Positions 5,255 to 5,904 of a DNA stretch of 5,904 bases are shown here, piece after piece. The notes beneath the pieces are model-generated. The model saw only the letters and a program-made list of their open reading frames with translations. It was not told where the DNA came from and searched no databases. Made by a program: the position numbers and the translations under genes. Each line of letters begins with the position of its first letter. Within the stretch, counting starts at the first letter, position 1. This DNA comes from Nitrospiraceae bacterium (GTDB taxonomy: Bacteria; Nitrospirota; UBA9217): contig DMKB01000321.1 in NCBI GenBank assembly GCA_003454665.1, positions 1,747 through 7,650 of the forward strand. The letters are read 5' to 3'.

Positions 5255-5627
5255 CCGTAAGCCGAGTTCTGTGCCCCTGATTACTCAGGGTGGTGAGCAT
5301 TTATCTGGGCCTTCGGTTGCCCGAAGGCACGAGCGACCTACCCGGAAGTCTCAGACGGGCCGTCCTTATCCCCTTTGCAGGGGAACGCTTCCCTACGTGG
5401 TCTTGCTCCAGGCGGGGTTTGCCAAGCATCCCGCCTCGCGACGGGACCTGGTGAGCTCTTACCTCACCGTTTCACCCTTGCCCCGGTCACCCGGGGCGGT
5501 CTTCTTTTCTGTGGCACTGTCCATGGGGTCGCCCCCTGTCCCCTTTCGGGACCGCCTTGCCCTGCGGAGCTCGGACTTTCCTCCCCTCCCGATAAATCGG
5601 GAGGAGCGATCACCTCACCCGCTCTGA
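5245..5627 (-). ncRNA. rnpB: RNase P RNA, bacterial class A
   Basis: This is the catalytic RNA of ribonuclease P, which removes the 5' leader from precursor tRNAs. It is about 383 nt long, within the usual bacterial range. The minus strand carries the 5' conserved block GAGGAAAGTCCGAGCTCC (5566-5583) and the 3' conserved block ACAGAACTCGGCTTAC (5257-5272), which together form the P4 core. The ends are defined by a perfect 10-bp P1 helix, TCAGAGCGGG (5618-5627) with CCCGCTCTGA (5245-5254). Other helices are visible as inverted repeats: CTCCCGATTTATCGGGAG near 5587-5604, CCCCGG-TCA-CCGGGG near 5480-5494 and CCTTCGG-TTGC-CCGAAGG at about 5311-5328. The L15-type loop reads GGCAAACCCC (5414-5423), where the common form is GGUAAACCC. 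Open frames seen across this stretch on the plus strand are by-products of RNA structure. Ends could be off by a few bases. Confidence 0.96.
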
Positions 5628-5647
5628 TTACTGCAAATCATTTCTTA

Positions 5648-5675
5648 GCCGCGAATGTACGCGAATTAACGCGAA
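5648..5675 (-). repeat. TTCGCG-type interspersed repeat, inverted copy
   Basis: Read on the minus strand this is TTCGCGTTAATTCGCG followed by TACATTCGCGGC, matching the two plus-strand copies at 22 of 28 positions. The shared frame is TTCGCG-NNN-ATT-N-GCGT-NN-ATTCGCGGC. It lies about 20 bp upstream of the rnpB 5' end and could form a hairpin with the copy at 5763-5791. Confidence 0.65.
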
Positions 5676-5762
5676 AAAAGTTGGCCGTAAAAAGACACAA
5701 AAAACAAAAGAAAGAAATATTTAACGACTTTTGAGTTTCTTTGCTGCTAATAAAAAAGGGGT

Positions 5763-5791
5763 ATTCGCGAACATTTGCGTCAATTCGCGGC
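5763..5791 (+). repeat. TTCGCG-type interspersed repeat, direct copy 1
   Basis: A 29-bp unit beginning ATTCGCGAACATTTGCG and ending in ATTCGCGGC. It is identical in all 29 bases to the copy at 5876-5904, and related in inverted orientation to 5648-5675. Confidence 0.8.
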
Positions 5792-5875
5792 AAAAAAATC
5801 ACTTTAGTCATGAATTTACACAATCAAGTACTAAAATTATTTTTGCTTCTAAACCAGGACTTTCTCCTTCTTTTT

Positions 5876-5904
5876 ATTCGCGAACATTTGCGTCAATTCG
5901 CGGC
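5876..5904 (+). repeat. TTCGCG-type interspersed repeat, direct copy 2 at window edge
   Basis: Exact 29-bp copy of 5763-5791, 113 bp further right. It ends at the last base of the window, so the repeat unit may be longer than 29 bp. Confidence 0.8.

Larger units (their letters stand above)
5628..5904. other. Gene-free right flank, upstream of rnpB
   Basis: This should contain the rnpB promoter. AATGAT on the minus strand at 5637-5642 is a possible -10 about 9 nt before the RNA start, but I see no good -35 at the right distance. The rest is AT-rich and dominated by copies of the TTCGCG-type repeat at 5648-5675, 5763-5791 and 5876-5904. A 61-codon frame here on the minus strand is made of repeat sequence and has no sign of being a gene. 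Confidence 0.5.

Noticed and set aside
5232..5734. Plus-strand open frames of 131 and 119 codons.
   Set aside because: They overlie the RNase P RNA on the opposite strand, whose conserved blocks and P1 helix fully explain the sequence. The peptides are Pro/Arg/Ser-rich with no family resemblance.
5638..5823. 61-codon minus-strand frame upstream of rnpB.
   Set aside because: It consists of the TTCGCG-type repeats and homopolymer-rich spacer, with no Shine-Dalgarno or family match.
5648..5904. CRISPR array suggested by repeated 29-bp units.
   Set aside because: Only two exact copies, a spacer of about 84 bp, a third copy in the opposite orientation, and no cas genes nearby.

Overview
The window looks like chromosomal sequence from a diderm (Gram-negative-type) bacterium. 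Degenerate intergenic words such as ACCACAGAGAGCACAGAGAA, GACAGGATTAACAGGAT and the TTCGCG...ATTCGCGGC family resemble those I recall from Nitrospirota and Desulfobacterota genomes, but that placement is only an impression. Every gene I can support lies on the minus strand, so the biological reading order runs from right to left.

Reading right to left: 5628-5904 is gene-free and carries three copies of a TTCGCG-type repeat, one of them inverted. 5245-5627 is a class A RNase P RNA gene (rnpB). 5018-5244 is a repeat-rich spacer with a long imperfect inverted repeat. 3098-5017 encodes a 639-residue protein that joins a YkuD-type L,D-transpeptidase/carboxypeptidase domain without signal peptide to a complete MurC/Mpl-type Mur ligase. 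This is the most interesting gene here: it looks like two peptidoglycan-recycling steps in one cytoplasmic polypeptide. 2122-2874 encodes a TerC-family membrane protein, with an interspersed-repeat segment flanked by a 10-bp direct repeat just upstream. 1109-1981 encodes an unrecognised secreted protein of 290 residues.

942-1103 is a second, truncated copy of the last 50 codons of the TerC gene. It is about 94% identical at DNA level, and nearly all its differences are synonymous. The two terC tails are direct repeats 1180 bp apart and bracket the secreted-protein gene, so the block was made by recombination: either truncation of a tandem paralogue, or integration at the 3' end of terC that rebuilt the gene end. 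Further left, 353-742 encodes a small AT-rich membrane protein with a good promoter, a strong Shine-Dalgarno and a tiny upstream ORF whose stop abuts its start codon. 1-352 has no gene, only an 8-bp tandem repeat and weak inverted repeats.

rnpB, the fusion enzyme and TerC look like housekeeping core. The left third (1 to about 2100) looks like variable, rearranged accessory sequence attached to the 3' side of terC. The spacers between genes (more than 140 bp, repeat-filled) argue against one tight operon.
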